Positions 4,986 to 5,388 of a DNA stretch of 5,388 bases are shown one piece after another (positions within the stretch are counted from its first letter, which is position 1; each line of letters opens with the position of its first letter). Source of the DNA: an uncultured Slackia sp. (GTDB taxonomy: Bacteria > Actinomycetota > Coriobacteriia > Coriobacteriales > Eggerthellaceae); NCBI GenBank assembly GCA_937895975.1, contig CALBLG010000247.1:1-5388 (forward strand), in the 5' to 3' direction. The notes beneath the pieces are model-generated. The model was not told the origin of the DNA. It ran no database searches and saw only the letters and a program-made list of their open reading frames with translations. A program made the position numbers and the translations under genes.

Positions 4986-5388
4986 ATGAACGAAATCAAA
5001 TGCCCCCATTGCGGCGAAGTGTTCCAAGTTGACGAACGAGGCTTCGCAGACATCGTGCGCCAAGTTCGCACGCAGGAATTCGACAAGGAAATCGCCCAGC
5101 GCGAAGGGCTGCTGAAGCAGCAAAGCGAGCAAGCCGTCGCGCTGGCGGTTTCAAAAGCCAAGCAGGCTGCGCGCGACACCGAAGCCCAACGCGACGCCCG
5201 CATCGCCGAGCTGGAAGCGAAGCTTGCAAGCGCCCTGGAAAACGGCAAGCAGGCCCTTCAAACTTCCGAAAAAGAAAAACAACAGCTGCAACAGGCCGAA
5301 CGACAGCAGGCAGCCGCCAATTTGCAGGCGGCTCTCGCCGAAAAGCAGGCGGAAATCGCGAAATTGCAATCGCAAGTCGACAAGCTGT
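4986..5388 (+). CDS. DUF2130-family protein, N-terminal part (cut by window end)
   Basis: The first 134 codons of an open frame that runs off the right edge. The N terminus has a single zinc-knuckle-like CPHCGEVF (Cys6 and Cys9). A segment 'FADIVRQVRTQEFDKEI' (20-36) follows, then a long charged, Gln/Ala/Glu/Lys-rich stretch from about residue 37 to the edge with strong coiled-coil character. The CPHCG-VF start, the ADIVRQVR block and the coiled coil match the opening of DUF2130 (COG4487) proteins, usually a little over 400 residues long. From memory, the C-terminal domain of that family has been placed in the PD-(D/E)XK nuclease-like group; it lies outside this window and cannot be checked. 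The ATG at 4986 has GAAAGG (4973-4978) seven bases upstream; GTG 4980 and TTG 4971 are in-frame alternatives. An SOS-box-like site lies upstream. Family assignment is fairly sure; function is unknown. Confidence 0.82.
   Translation, partial: MNEIKCPHCGEVFQVDERGFADIVRQVRTQEFDKEIAQREGLLKQQSEQAVALAVSKAKQAARDTEAQRDARIAELEAKLASALENGKQALQTSEKEKQQLQQAERQQAAANLQAALAEKQAEIAKLQSQVDKL

Overview
The window looks like ordinary chromosome from a GC-rich bacterium (by eye about 60% G+C), most likely an actinobacterium. An anaerobic gut Coriobacteriia/Eggerthellaceae-type organism is my best guess. The basis is the Tat-type lipoprotein signal on the substrate-binding protein, the codon use, a gene-dense layout with strong AGGAGG-type ribosome sites, and a TCGAAC-N4-type SOS site. 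The species assignment is inference; no marker gene settles it. I see no insertion sequence, phage gene or CRISPR array.

Left half (minus strand, read right to left): trxA (thioredoxin) is followed by trxB (thioredoxin reductase), then a Tat-exported NMT1/THI5-like lipoprotein that resembles an ABC-transporter binding protein, and finally a tRNA-Asp(GTC) cut by the left edge of the window. trxA and trxB form a complete NADPH-to-disulfide reducing pair. They are separated by a strong hairpin that has a UUCG loop on the transcribed strand. The lipoprotein gene has no transporter permease or ATPase beside it within this window. A G-quadruplex-type sequence and a T6 run follow its stop codon. The tRNA has its own promoter with a good -35/-10 pair and an A/T-rich UP-like element.

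Right half (plus strand): a divergent intergenic region separates trxA from a YjjU-like patatin-family phospholipase/esterase gene. That gene ends at a clear intrinsic terminator with a GAAA loop. A separately ribosome-bound HAD-IIB (Cof-type) phosphatase gene follows. The last gene is the 5' part of a DUF2130-family protein: an N-terminal CPHC knuckle, then a long coiled coil, then the window edge.

The observation I would follow first is a near-consensus LexA/SOS-type operator (TCGAAC-AAAT-ATTCGA) just upstream of the DUF2130 gene. It suggests that this poorly understood gene is induced by DNA damage. The other regulatory structures (trxA promoter palindrome, trxA-trxB hairpin, dual starts of the lipoprotein) are plausible but untested.
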